A DNA stretch of 9,584 bases, taken from assembly GCA_947455805.1 (NCBI GenBank), contig CANGSN010000082.1:1-9584 (forward strand), given 5' to 3'. The translations under genes and the position numbers were made by a program. Below are positions 1 to 5,951 of this stretch, in pieces. The notes under the pieces are model-generated. The model made no database searches. It saw nothing but the letters and a program-made list of their open reading frames with translations, and was not told the DNA's origin. Positions within the stretch are counted from its first letter, which is position 1; every line of letters starts with the position of its first letter. Source of the DNA: Planctomycetota bacterium (GTDB lineage: Bacteria; Planctomycetota; UBA1135; UBA2386).

Positions 1-219
1 GAGACGGGGTTCGCCCTGCAGCGCGCCGACCGCAGCACCGGCGGGCTCGGCGGCGACGACGGCGACCGGCACCTGGGGCAGCGGCCCCGGCTGGAACGCG
101 AAGCCGAGCACCAGCGCCATCAGCACCGGGAAGCCGTAGGTCCAGAACACGGCCTCCTTGCTGCGCCAGAACTCGCGGAAGGTGGTCAGGGCCACCGCGG
201 TGACGACAGCGCGCCTCAT
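1..219 (-). CDS. ABC-2 type exporter permease, N-terminal fragment (cut by window edge)
   Basis: Only the first 73 codons lie in the window; the gene continues past position 1. The ATG at 219-217 overlaps the stop of the upstream ATPase gene by four bases (ATGA) and has a good Shine-Dalgarno sequence, so the start is well supported. The peptide begins MRRAVVTAVALTTFREFWRS, a basic cytoplasmic segment with the FREFWR-type amphipathic stretch common before the first membrane span of ABC-2 permeases. It is followed by a hydrophobic span at about residues 26-45 (FWTYGFPVLMALVLGFAF), then a loop that is presumably extracytoplasmic. Together with the adjacent DrrA/CcmA-type ATPase this indicates the membrane half of an ABC exporter. 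The substrate cannot be read from this fragment. The family call rests on the membrane span and on context, since the conserved C-terminal membrane region is missing. Confidence 0.8.
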   Translation of the reverse strand, partial: MRRAVVTAVALTTFREFWRSKEAVFWTYGFPVLMALVLGFAFQPGPLPQVPVAVVAAEPAGAAVGALQGEPRL

Positions 220-1199
220 GCGGCGTCCTCCCGCAGGTGACGTCCGGTCAGGTGCACGAACACGTCCTCGAGCGTGGCGCTGCGCGTGGCGAGGCCGTGC
301 AGCGGCACCGCGTGCCGCACCAGCAGCGCCAGCAGGGCCGGCAGCGCCGTGTGCACCGAACGCACCGTCAGGCGCAGTTCGCGGCCGTCGCGTTCGGCGG
401 CGACGACGTCGGGCAGCGCCAGCAGCGCCGGCAGAGCGATCGCGCCGGTCGGGTCGTCGACCTCGGCGGTGACGAAGTGCTCGGCGCCGAGCGTGCGGAT
501 CAGTTCGGTCGGTGTGCCGAGCGCGCTGCGCCGCCCGCGGTCGACGATGCCGATGCGGTCGCACAGCTGCTGCGCTTCGTCCATGTAGTGCGTGGTCAAC
601 ACCACGGTGCCGCCGCCCTTGCGGAACGCGCGCACGACGTCCCACAGCTGCCGCCGCGACTGCGGGTCGAGGCCGGTGGTCGGCTCGTCGAGGAACAGCA
701 GCTCGGGCGCACCGACCAGGGCGGTGGCGACGGCGAGCCGCTGGCGCTGGCCACCGGACAACGTCGACTGCCGCGCGTTCGCCTTCTCCTGCAGCGACAC
801 CAGCGCCAGCACCTCGTCGACGGCGCGGCCGCGGCCGTAGAACGACGCGAACAGCTGCAGCACTTCGCGCACGGTCGCCTTCTCGTGGAACTCGGTCTTC
901 TGCAGGCAGACGCCGATCCGCGCGCGGATGGCGTCGTCCTCGCCGCGGCCCCACTGCCGGCCGAGCACACGCACGGTGCCGGCGTCGGGCTCGGTCAGGC
1001 CTTCGCACATCTCGATCGTCGTCGTCTTGCCGGCACCGTTCGGCCCGAGCAGGCCGAACACCTCGCCGCGCTGCACGACGAGGTCGAGGCCGTCGACGGC
1101 GACCGTCGTCTGCTTGCCATTGACGAACTTCTTGTGCACGGCGACCAGTTCGATCGCCGGCGCGGCTGCGGGTGCGAGCGGGGACGCGGGCGCGCTCAT
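216..1199 (-). CDS. ABC exporter ATP-binding protein (DrrA/CcmA-like)
   Basis: This 327-residue cytoplasmic ATPase would power an ABC-2 type exporter. All nucleotide-binding motifs are intact: Walker A GPNGAGKTT at 52-60, Q-loop Gln100, signature LSGGQ at 147-151, Walker B LLFLDE at 167-172, D-loop GLD at 176-178 and switch His204 in TTHYMDEA. Residues of about 235-320 form the C-terminal extension typical of drug, lipid and polysaccharide exporter ATPases, ending in the usual SATLEDVFVHLTGR motif. The length is normal for the family. The start at 1199 was chosen because its ATG overlaps the aldolase stop (ATGA) and a GGAGG lies ten bases upstream. The first 15 residues are Ala/Pro-rich and probably disordered. 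The open frame continues upstream to about 3101, but that stretch is only a shadow of the aldolase gene. The partner is the permease that starts at 219. The substrate is unknown. Confidence 0.95.
   Translation of the reverse strand: MSAPASPLAPAAAPAIELVAVHKKFVNGKQTTVAVDGLDLVVQRGEVFGLLGPNGAGKTTTIEMCEGLTEPDAGTVRVLGRQWGRGEDDAIRARIGVCLQKTEFHEKATVREVLQLFASFYGRGRAVDEVLALVSLQEKANARQSTLSGGQRQRLAVATALVGAPELLFLDEPTTGLDPQSRRQLWDVVRAFRKGGGTVVLTTHYMDEAQQLCDRIGIVDRGRRSALGTPTELIRTLGAEHFVTAEVDDPTGAIALPALLALPDVVAAERDGRELRLTVRSVHTALPALLALLVRHAVPLHGLATRSATLEDVFVHLTGRHLREDAA
226..232 (-). promoter_or_regulatory. Shine-Dalgarno sequence of the ABC permease gene
   Basis: On the minus strand this reads GGGAGGA, six bases before the ATG at 219-217 and inside the last codons of the ATPase gene. 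It is the strongest ribosome-binding site in the window and supports re-initiation at the ATGA overlap. Confidence 0.65.
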
Positions 1200-3295
1200 C
1201 GCGGGAACGCCTCCGGCAGGCCGCCGTCGACCGGCAACACCGCCCCGGTGGTCGGCGTGCGCTGGCTGGCGAACCACACCACCGCTTCGCCGACGTGGCG
1301 CGGCAGCACCGGCACCTGCAGCAGCGAGCGCTTCTGGTAGAAGGCGCGCAGGCCGTCGGCGTCGAGGCCGCGCGCGGCCATGCGGTCGGGGCCGACGGTC
1401 TCCCACAGCTGGCTCTTCACCTGCTCGTCGCCGAACACCGCGTCGGCGTTGATGACGTTGACGCGTACCCCGAACTCGGCGAACTCGAGGGCGGCGATGC
1501 GGGCGAGTTGCAGCGCCGCCGCCTTGCTGGCCGAGTAGGCGCCGAAGCCTGCACCCGGCGCGAACGTGTTCTTGCTGGCTTGCACGACGACGCTGCCGCC
1601 GGTGCGCTGCGCGCGCAGCACGCGCGCCGCTTCCTTCAGCACGTGCAAGGTGCCGGTGGTGTTGACCGCCATCACCCTGGCGAAACGCTCCGCGTCCATG
1701 CGATCGAGGCGGCTCACGTGCGCGATGCCGGCGTTCGGCACGACGACGTCGACGCCGCCGAACGTGCCGGCGCAATCGTCGAACATCGCCGCCACCTGGG
1801 CCGGGTCGGTGATGTCGTGCACGCCGGTGGCGAGCTGGCCGGGGCCGGCGTTGCAGCGCGCCATCGCCACGGCCAGCCGCGCCTGGTCGACGTCGGTGGC
1901 GTAGACGCAGGCGCCGGCGGCGAGCAGCGACGCGACGACCCCGCTGCCGATGGCACCCGCGGCACCGGTGACGAGCGCCACCTGGCCGGCGAGCGGCGGC
2001 TCGACGACGCTGCCGAGCTTGTCCAGCTCGAGCGGCCAGTACTCCATCTCGGCCAGTTCGTCGTCGGTCAGCGGCACGAAGCGGCCGAGCGCGTGCGCCT
2101 CGGCCTTGACCCGCAGCGTCGGCTCGGCGATGTCGGCGGCGATGCGCGCAGCCTTGCGCGAGGACGCGAACGCGACCACGCCGACGCCCTCGAGCACGAC
2201 CACGTTCGGCAACGGCCGCAGCATGCGGCCCGAACGTTGGCGTGCGCAGCGATCGTAGTAGTTCTGGTAGGTGGCGACGTAGTGCTGCACCTCGCGCCGA
2301 CAGGCGTCGCCGTCGGCGGCGACGGCGCGCGGCAGGAACAAGTACGGCCCCTTGGTGCGGATCACGTGGTCGGGCGTGATCGGGTTGCTGTGGCACAGTT
2401 CGCGCGCCATCGGGTGCGCACCGAACGACGCGACGAGGTCGCTGCAGCGAGCGTCGGCGACGACGCGCTGCCACATCGCCCCGAGCGGCGTGTCGACCGA
2501 CTGCGCCAGCGCCCCGCGCACGATCGGCAGCACCTGCTGCAGGAACGCGCGGCGCTCGCCGGCCGGCAGCGGTGCTGGATCGCCGAGCAGCATCGCCGGC
2601 GGGCCGCCGAGCTGGCGGCGCAGGTAGCGTTCGGCCTGGTCCACCAGCTCGATCGTGCGTTCGTAGCTCTCGCGCGCGGTGGCGCCGAACGTGAACAGGC
2701 CATGCTTGCTGAGCACGATGCCGCGCACGTCCGGCCGCGCGGCGTGGGCCGCGGCGACCGCCTTCGCCAGCGGGAAGCCGGGCATGATCCACGGCAGCAC
2801 CAACACGTGGTCGCCGAGCGCAGCACGCACGTGCAGAGCCGGATCCGGCTGGTCGGTCAACGCCAGGATCGCGTTGGCATGCGTGTGGTCGACGAACGCG
2901 TGCGGCAGGAACGCGTGCAGCAGCGCCTCGACCGACGGGTTCGGCGAACGGCTCGACAGCAGTGCACCGCGCAGTGCGTCGACCATCGCCGCGTCCGACA
3001 AGCGGTCGAGCTGCTGCAGTTCGCGCAGCGGGGCGAGGCGCACCGCCGGCAGGCCGGCCGGCTCCACCTGCGAAAGGTCGCTGCCGCTCCCCTTCACGCA
3101 CAGCACCTCGACGCTGCGGCCGAGCAGGTCGAGCGCCGTGGTCTTCACCGACGTGTTGCCGCCGCCGTGCAGCACCAGCTCGGGTTCGCGGCCGAGCAGG
3201 TGCGAGGTGTAGACGCGCAGCGCCAGCGCTTCGCCGTGCGCAGCCAGGCGTTGGCAGTAGTCACGAGCTTCGTCGTCCGACCAGCGACTGTGCAT
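1196..3295 (-). CDS. Bifunctional class II aldolase / short-chain dehydrogenase (RhaD/RhaEW-like, COG3347 type)
   Basis: This 699-residue fusion has a typical length for its family. Residues of about 15-225 are a class II (zinc) aldolase domain: a phosphate-binding loop GGGNTSVK at 44-51, and zinc-ligand candidates His137 and His139 in HTHAN and His198 in KHG. Residues of about 434-695 are a short-chain dehydrogenase: Rossmann motif TGAAGAIG at 443-450, NAG at 521-523, Asn545, Ser574, and the YxxxK pair Tyr587/Lys591. A linker with EYWPLELDKL (418-427) joins them. Characterised relatives cleave L-rhamnulose 1-phosphate (or similar deoxy-sugar phosphates) and oxidise the released L-lactaldehyde with NAD. 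No other rhamnose or fucose catabolic gene and no microcompartment gene lies in the window, so the substrate is not assigned. The ATG at 3295 has GGAGG just upstream. The stop overlaps the ABC ATPase start by four bases, which implies one operon. Confidence 0.93.
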   Translation of the reverse strand: MHSRWSDDEARDYCQRLAAHGEALALRVYTSHLLGREPELVLHGGGNTSVKTTALDLLGRSVEVLCVKGSGSDLSQVEPAGLPAVRLAPLRELQQLDRLSDAAMVDALRGALLSSRSPNPSVEALLHAFLPHAFVDHTHANAILALTDQPDPALHVRAALGDHVLVLPWIMPGFPLAKAVAAAHAARPDVRGIVLSKHGLFTFGATARESYERTIELVDQAERYLRRQLGGPPAMLLGDPAPLPAGERRAFLQQVLPIVRGALAQSVDTPLGAMWQRVVADARCSDLVASFGAHPMARELCHSNPITPDHVIRTKGPYLFLPRAVAADGDACRREVQHYVATYQNYYDRCARQRSGRMLRPLPNVVVLEGVGVVAFASSRKAARIAADIAEPTLRVKAEAHALGRFVPLTDDELAEMEYWPLELDKLGSVVEPPLAGQVALVTGAAGAIGSGVVASLLAAGACVYATDVDQARLAVAMARCNAGPGQLATGVHDITDPAQVAAMFDDCAGTFGGVDVVVPNAGIAHVSRLDRMDAERFARVMAVNTTGTLHVLKEAARVLRAQRTGGSVVVQASKNTFAPGAGFGAYSASKAAALQLARIAALEFAEFGVRVNVINADAVFGDEQVKSQLWETVGPDRMAARGLDADGLRAFYQKRSLLQVPVLPRHVGEAVVWFASQRTPTTGAVLPVDGGLPEAFPR
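1210..1214 (-). promoter_or_regulatory. Shine-Dalgarno sequence of the ABC ATPase gene
   Basis: On the minus strand this is GGAGG, ten bases before the ATG at 1199-1197, inside the 3' end of the aldolase gene. The spacing is somewhat long but acceptable, and it supports the coupled start. Confidence 0.5.
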
Positions 3296-3298
3296 GGG

Positions 3299-3303
3299 CC
3301 TCC
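3299..3303 (-). promoter_or_regulatory. Shine-Dalgarno-like sequence of the aldolase/dehydrogenase gene
   Basis: On the minus strand this is GGAGG, three bases before the ATG at 3295-3293. The spacing is short, but no better ATG is near and the protein homology begins at this start. Confidence 0.45.
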
Positions 3304-3359
3304 GTGGAGTCCGGCCAGGGTAGCGGACCGGCGCCGGCGCGCACGCAATCCCGCGGCCG

Positions 3360-4328
3360 CTAGGTCGCGCGCGCGTGGCTGCGCAGCCACTGCAGCAGCG
3401 CCTGCATGTCGGCCGGCAGCGGCGCTTCGAACTGCAGCGGCTCGTCGGTCACCGGATGCGCGATCGCCAGACGGTGCGCGTGCAGGCACTGGCGGCCCGG
3501 CGACGGCGCACCGGCGGGCAGCGCGTCGTGCTGGCGCATGCGCGAACGGTAGACGCGGTCGCCGACCAGCGAGTGGCCGATCGACGTCATGTGCACGCGG
3601 ATCTGGTGGGTCCGGCCAGTCTTCGGCTCGCAGCGCACGTGGGCGAAGCCGCGGAAGCGTTCGAGCACTTCGTAGAAGGTCTGCGACTCGCGGCCACCTT
3701 CGGTCACCACCGTCATGCGGTCGGGGTGGCGTGGGTCGGTGGCGATCGGCCGCTCGATCCAGTCGCTCTGGAAGCGCGGCTCGCCGTGTACAAGGCAGCG
3801 ATACTCCTTGCGCACCGCGCGCTCCTTCCACTGCTGGCGCAAGGCCGCCATCGCCAACTCGGTCTTGGCGACGACCATCACCCCGGAGGTGTCGCGATCG
3901 AGCCGGTGCACGATGCCTGGGCGGTGCGCGTCGGGCGCCGTCGGCAGCTCGCCGAAGCGCGCCCGCGCCCAGCTGGCGACGGTGTGCGCGACCACCGACT
4001 TGTCCTCGGCCGGATGGGCGGCGAGTCCGGCCGGCTTGTCGATCGCACACAGGTGCGGATCGTCGAACAGGACCCGAACCTCGGGCAGCGGCAGGTCCGG
4101 CGCCAACGGATCGCGCACGACCGCGATGTCGACGGTGAACACCACCTGCTGCCCGGCCTCGAGGTAGAGGCCCGGCTTGGCGCGCCGGCCGTCGACCGTC
4201 GCCTTGCCGTCGTCGACCAGCTGCTTGGCCAGCGCGCGGCCGCCCACCTCCGGCTGGCTGGCGAGGAACACGTCGAGCCGCATGCCGGCGGCGGACGGGT
4301 CGACCTGGCGCGTGATCGGAGGCGGCAT
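3360..4328 (-). CDS. rluD: 23S rRNA pseudouridine synthase, RluA/RluD family
   Basis: This 322-residue enzyme converts uridines to pseudouridine in rRNA. The family prototype, E. coli RluD, modifies the helix 69 loop of 23S rRNA at 1911, 1915 and 1917. An S4 RNA-binding domain spans about residues 14-64 (GMRLDVFLAS onward). The catalytic domain follows, with the family signature HRLDRDTSG at 141-149, in which Asp144 is the catalytic aspartate, and the conserved GRTHQIRVH at 238-246. Length and domain order match RluD closely; RluA and RluC relatives cannot be excluded from sequence alone. The ATG at 4328 gives the expected distance to the S4 domain. It has no clear Shine-Dalgarno sequence, and a downstream ATG at residue 16 is a weaker alternative. 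The frame stays open upstream to 4700, but that stretch lacks coding character. The gene lies 64 bp upstream of the aldolase gene on the same strand and could be co-transcribed with it. It is divergent from the HD-GYP gene. Confidence 0.93.
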   Translation of the reverse strand: MPPPITRQVDPSAAGMRLDVFLASQPEVGGRALAKQLVDDGKATVDGRRAKPGLYLEAGQQVVFTVDIAVVRDPLAPDLPLPEVRVLFDDPHLCAIDKPAGLAAHPAEDKSVVAHTVASWARARFGELPTAPDAHRPGIVHRLDRDTSGVMVVAKTELAMAALRQQWKERAVRKEYRCLVHGEPRFQSDWIERPIATDPRHPDRMTVVTEGGRESQTFYEVLERFRGFAHVRCEPKTGRTHQIRVHMTSIGHSLVGDRVYRSRMRQHDALPAGAPSPGRQCLHAHRLAIAHPVTDEPLQFEAPLPADMQALLQWLRSHARAT

Positions 4329-4690
4329 GCGAAGCGGGCGGGCATTGTGGAGAGCGTTCCCGCCAACGCAACGACGAACCCGAACCGCGGTGCGCACAGC
4401 CGTGGAATCCAGGCACCGAACCACCGATGACACGGCGTTTGCAGGGAGCTCCTTCCCTCCGGGCTCCACACCAAAACTCTCCACAGTTTCCCCAGAACGC
4501 TGTTGAGAAGCCCATGTCCCTGTGGAGACTCGGCCACGCATACGGCCCTCCGAGCTTCGAGCTCTCTCCCGGATCTGAGAACGGGACGCGAGACATGAGA
4601 CTCCCCCATGCAACCTCCTCGTGGCCCAGCGACGCCTTCGCTGCGCCTTCTGCTCGCAACAACTGGTCGACCGCCGGCGCGCCCGGGCCC
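4329..4690. promoter_or_regulatory. Divergent intergenic region between rluD and the HD-GYP regulator
   Basis: This 362-bp stretch must carry the promoters for both divergent genes. It is visibly less GC-rich than the flanking genes, and its open plus-strand frame uses rare-looking codons (AGA, CCT, TCT, GCA) unlike its neighbours, so I treat it as non-coding. It contains four TGTGGAG heptamers (listed separately) and several short self-complementary segments: GGAGCTCC at 4445-4452, AGGGA/TCCCT at 4443-4447 and 4454-4458, and GAGCT-TCG-AGCTC at 4552-4564. I could not place convincing -35/-10 boxes for either gene. Confidence 0.6.
4347..4527. repeat. Cluster of four TGTGGAG heptamers
   Basis: TGTGGAG occurs at 4347-4353 and 4521-4527 on the plus strand. 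Its complement CTCCACA occurs at 4464-4470 and 4479-4485. I saw no other copy elsewhere in the window when reading by eye. The third and fourth sites extend to a perfect 9-bp inverted repeat, TCTCCACAG (4478-4486) and CTGTGGAGA (4520-4528), with a 33-base spacer. The first site lies 19 bases upstream of the rluD start. The arrangement suggests operator sites for an unknown DNA-binding protein. The heptamer also shares TGTGGA with the complement of the DnaA box, but no copy is a full match. Confidence 0.5.
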
Positions 4691-5707
4691 ATGACACCAC
4701 GGCGCGCCAACGGTCAGGTGCAGAAGGTGCTGCTCGTCGACGACGAGGTCGACGTGCTGCGCGGACTGCGCCGCATCCTCGAGCACGCCGGCTACGACGT
4801 GACCAGCGTGACCACCTTGCGCCACGCCGTGAACACGATCCACGCCGAGCGCTTCGATCTGGTGCTGACCGACCTCTACCTGGGCGACTCCGATCTCGGC
4901 GTGCAGATCGCCGACGTCGCCCGCCAGCAGCACCCGCAGCCGCCAGTGATCGTGCTGACCGGGCGACCTACGTTCGATGGCGCGCAAGAAGCCCTGCGCA
5001 GCCACGTCGCCGACATGGTGGTCAAGCCGGTCGATGCCCAGCACCTGCTTGCCACCTGCCACCGCGTGATCCAGGAGACCGAACTGGCGCGCCGCAACCA
5101 AGAGCTCGAGTCGGCCAACAAGGTGCTGACCTCGGTGCTGCCACGCACCATCGAGATGAAGGACCCCACCACCAGCGGCCACGCCGCCCGCGTCGTCGGC
5201 TACACCGACGTGCTGGCGCAGCGCTGCGGCGTCGGCGCCGAGGACCGCGCCTCGCTGCGGCTGGCCGGCCTGCTGCACGACATCGGGAAGATCGGCATCC
5301 CCGACCACATCCTGACCAAGCCGGGGCCGCTGACCGCCGATGAGTTCGACGTCATCAAGCGCCACCCGGCGATGGGCTACGAAGTGCTGGCCGAACTGAC
5401 CGAGCACGAGAACGTGCGCACCTGGGTCTACCAGCACCACGAGCGCTGGGACGGCAAGGGCTACCCGAACGGCTTGCACGGCGAAGACGTCGCCTTGCCG
5501 GGCCGCATCCTGGTGCTGGCCGAGGTCTACGATGCCTTGGCCGAGCAGCGCAGCTACAAGCCGGCCTGGCCGCTGCCGAAGATCGTGGCTCTGTTCCGTG
5601 AGCAGGCCGGCAAGCAGTTCGACCCGGACCTCGCCCACCTGGTCGCCGATGGGCTCGAGCGCCTGGGCTACCGGTTCTTCTCGCCGAACCGCGACCAGCT
5701 GTTCTGA
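4691..5707 (+). CDS. Response regulator with receiver and HD-GYP domains (probable c-di-GMP phosphodiesterase)
   Basis: This 338-residue cytoplasmic two-component regulator has an N-terminal receiver domain (about 10-125) with acidic pair Asp17/Asp18, phospho-acceptor Asp61 in LVLTD, Thr90 and Lys112-Pro113. A charged helical linker (about 128-150) leads to an HD-GYP domain (about 150-330) with His164, HD pair His196-Asp197, Lys200 and HHERWDGKGYP at 249-259. HD-GYP domains hydrolyse cyclic di-GMP to pGpG or GMP using a two- or three-metal centre. One change stands out: the usual A-D-V-F/Y-D-A-L motif is AEVYDAL at 277-283, with Glu278 in place of the first aspartate. The start is uncertain. 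I chose ATG 4691 because coding character begins about there. GTG 4718 and in-frame ATGs at 4595 and 4514 are alternatives, and none has a good ribosome-binding site. No sensor kinase gene is adjacent, so it may be an orphan regulator. Confidence 0.93.
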   Translation: MTPRRANGQVQKVLLVDDEVDVLRGLRRILEHAGYDVTSVTTLRHAVNTIHAERFDLVLTDLYLGDSDLGVQIADVARQQHPQPPVIVLTGRPTFDGAQEALRSHVADMVVKPVDAQHLLATCHRVIQETELARRNQELESANKVLTSVLPRTIEMKDPTTSGHAARVVGYTDVLAQRCGVGAEDRASLRLAGLLHDIGKIGIPDHILTKPGPLTADEFDVIKRHPAMGYEVLAELTEHENVRTWVYQHHERWDGKGYPNGLHGEDVALPGRILVLAEVYDALAEQRSYKPAWPLPKIVALFREQAGKQFDPDLAHLVADGLERLGYRFFSPNRDQLF

Positions 5708-5717
5708 CCGCGGTCGC

Positions 5718-5779
5718 GCCCGGCAACAGGCCCGCGCCGGGCACGAACCCCACCCGATTGGCGGCGGCGCGACGCCGCC
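5718..5779 (+). terminator. Two tandem GC hairpins after the HD-GYP gene (possible terminator)
   Basis: The first hairpin has arms GCCCGGC (5718-5724) and GCCGGGC (5736-5742) with an 11-base loop. The second has arms GGCGGCG (5760-5766) and CGCCGCC (5773-5779) with a 6-base loop. They lie 10 and 52 bases past the stop. No T-run follows either, so a classical intrinsic terminator is not shown. Confidence 0.35.
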
Positions 5780-5822
5780 GGTGCGCTGCGACCGGCGCGA
5801 CGAGCACTGCCAGGGGCGGCCC

Positions 5823-5850
5823 TTGGCAACGACGCCGCGCGCTGGACAAT
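5823..5850 (+). promoter_or_regulatory. Candidate sigma-70-type promoter for the FGE-like gene
   Basis: TTGGCA (5823-5828, five of six matches to TTGACA) is followed after 16 bases by GACAAT (5845-5850, four of six matches to TATAAT). It lies about 100 bases upstream of the ATG at 5952, in the right direction. Such matches arise by chance, so this is only a candidate. Confidence 0.3.
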
Positions 5851-5854
5851 CGTG

Positions 5855-5876
5855 GCCAGACCCCTCGGCGTCTGGC
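5855..5876 (+). other. Leader hairpin 1 upstream of the FGE-like gene
   Basis: Perfect 7-bp arms GCCAGAC (5855-5861) and GTCTGGC (5870-5876) enclose an 8-base loop. The site falls where transcription from the candidate promoter would begin, so it could be an operator or a 5' RNA hairpin. Confidence 0.4.
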
Positions 5877-5899
5877 TAGCATGCGAGCCCCCTCGCAAC

Positions 5900-5916
5900 C
5901 GCGGTCGGCGACCGCG
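5900..5916 (+). other. Leader hairpin 2 upstream of the FGE-like gene
   Basis: Seven-bp arms CGCGGTC (5900-5906) and GACCGCG (5910-5916) enclose a GGC triloop, ending 35 bases before the ATG. In RNA this would be a very stable stem in the 5' leader. Its role is unknown. Confidence 0.4.
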
Positions 5917-5951
5917 CCTGCTTCCAGCGTCCCCCGCCTCCCCATCGCACG

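Noticed and set aside
1200..3101. Upstream extension of the ABC ATPase frame
   Set aside because: It lies wholly inside the aldolase gene in another frame, has Arg-rich nonsense composition, and the ATG at 1199 has both a coupled overlap and a ribosome-binding site.
3328..3337. Perfect palindrome CCGGCGCCGG between rluD and the aldolase gene
   Set aside because: It has no loop and consists only of G and C, so chance is a sufficient explanation in this DNA. It is not evidence for a terminator.
1172..4138. A 988-codon open frame on the plus strand opposite the ABC ATPase, aldolase and rluD genes
   Set aside because: It is a shadow of well-supported minus-strand genes, and the product is Arg/His/Ala-rich low-complexity sequence with no domain.
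4347..4528. Replication-origin-type DnaA box cluster
   Set aside because: The sites share only the TGTGGA core. None matches the full nine-base DnaA box, and no dnaA, dnaN or AT-rich unwinding element is present.
5706..5907. Ten-base direct repeat ACCGCGGTCG at 5707-5716 and 5898-5907
   Set aside because: It is built around the palindrome CCGCGG, which is common in GC-rich DNA. One copy overlaps the HD-GYP stop codon, so a shared regulatory role is not supported.
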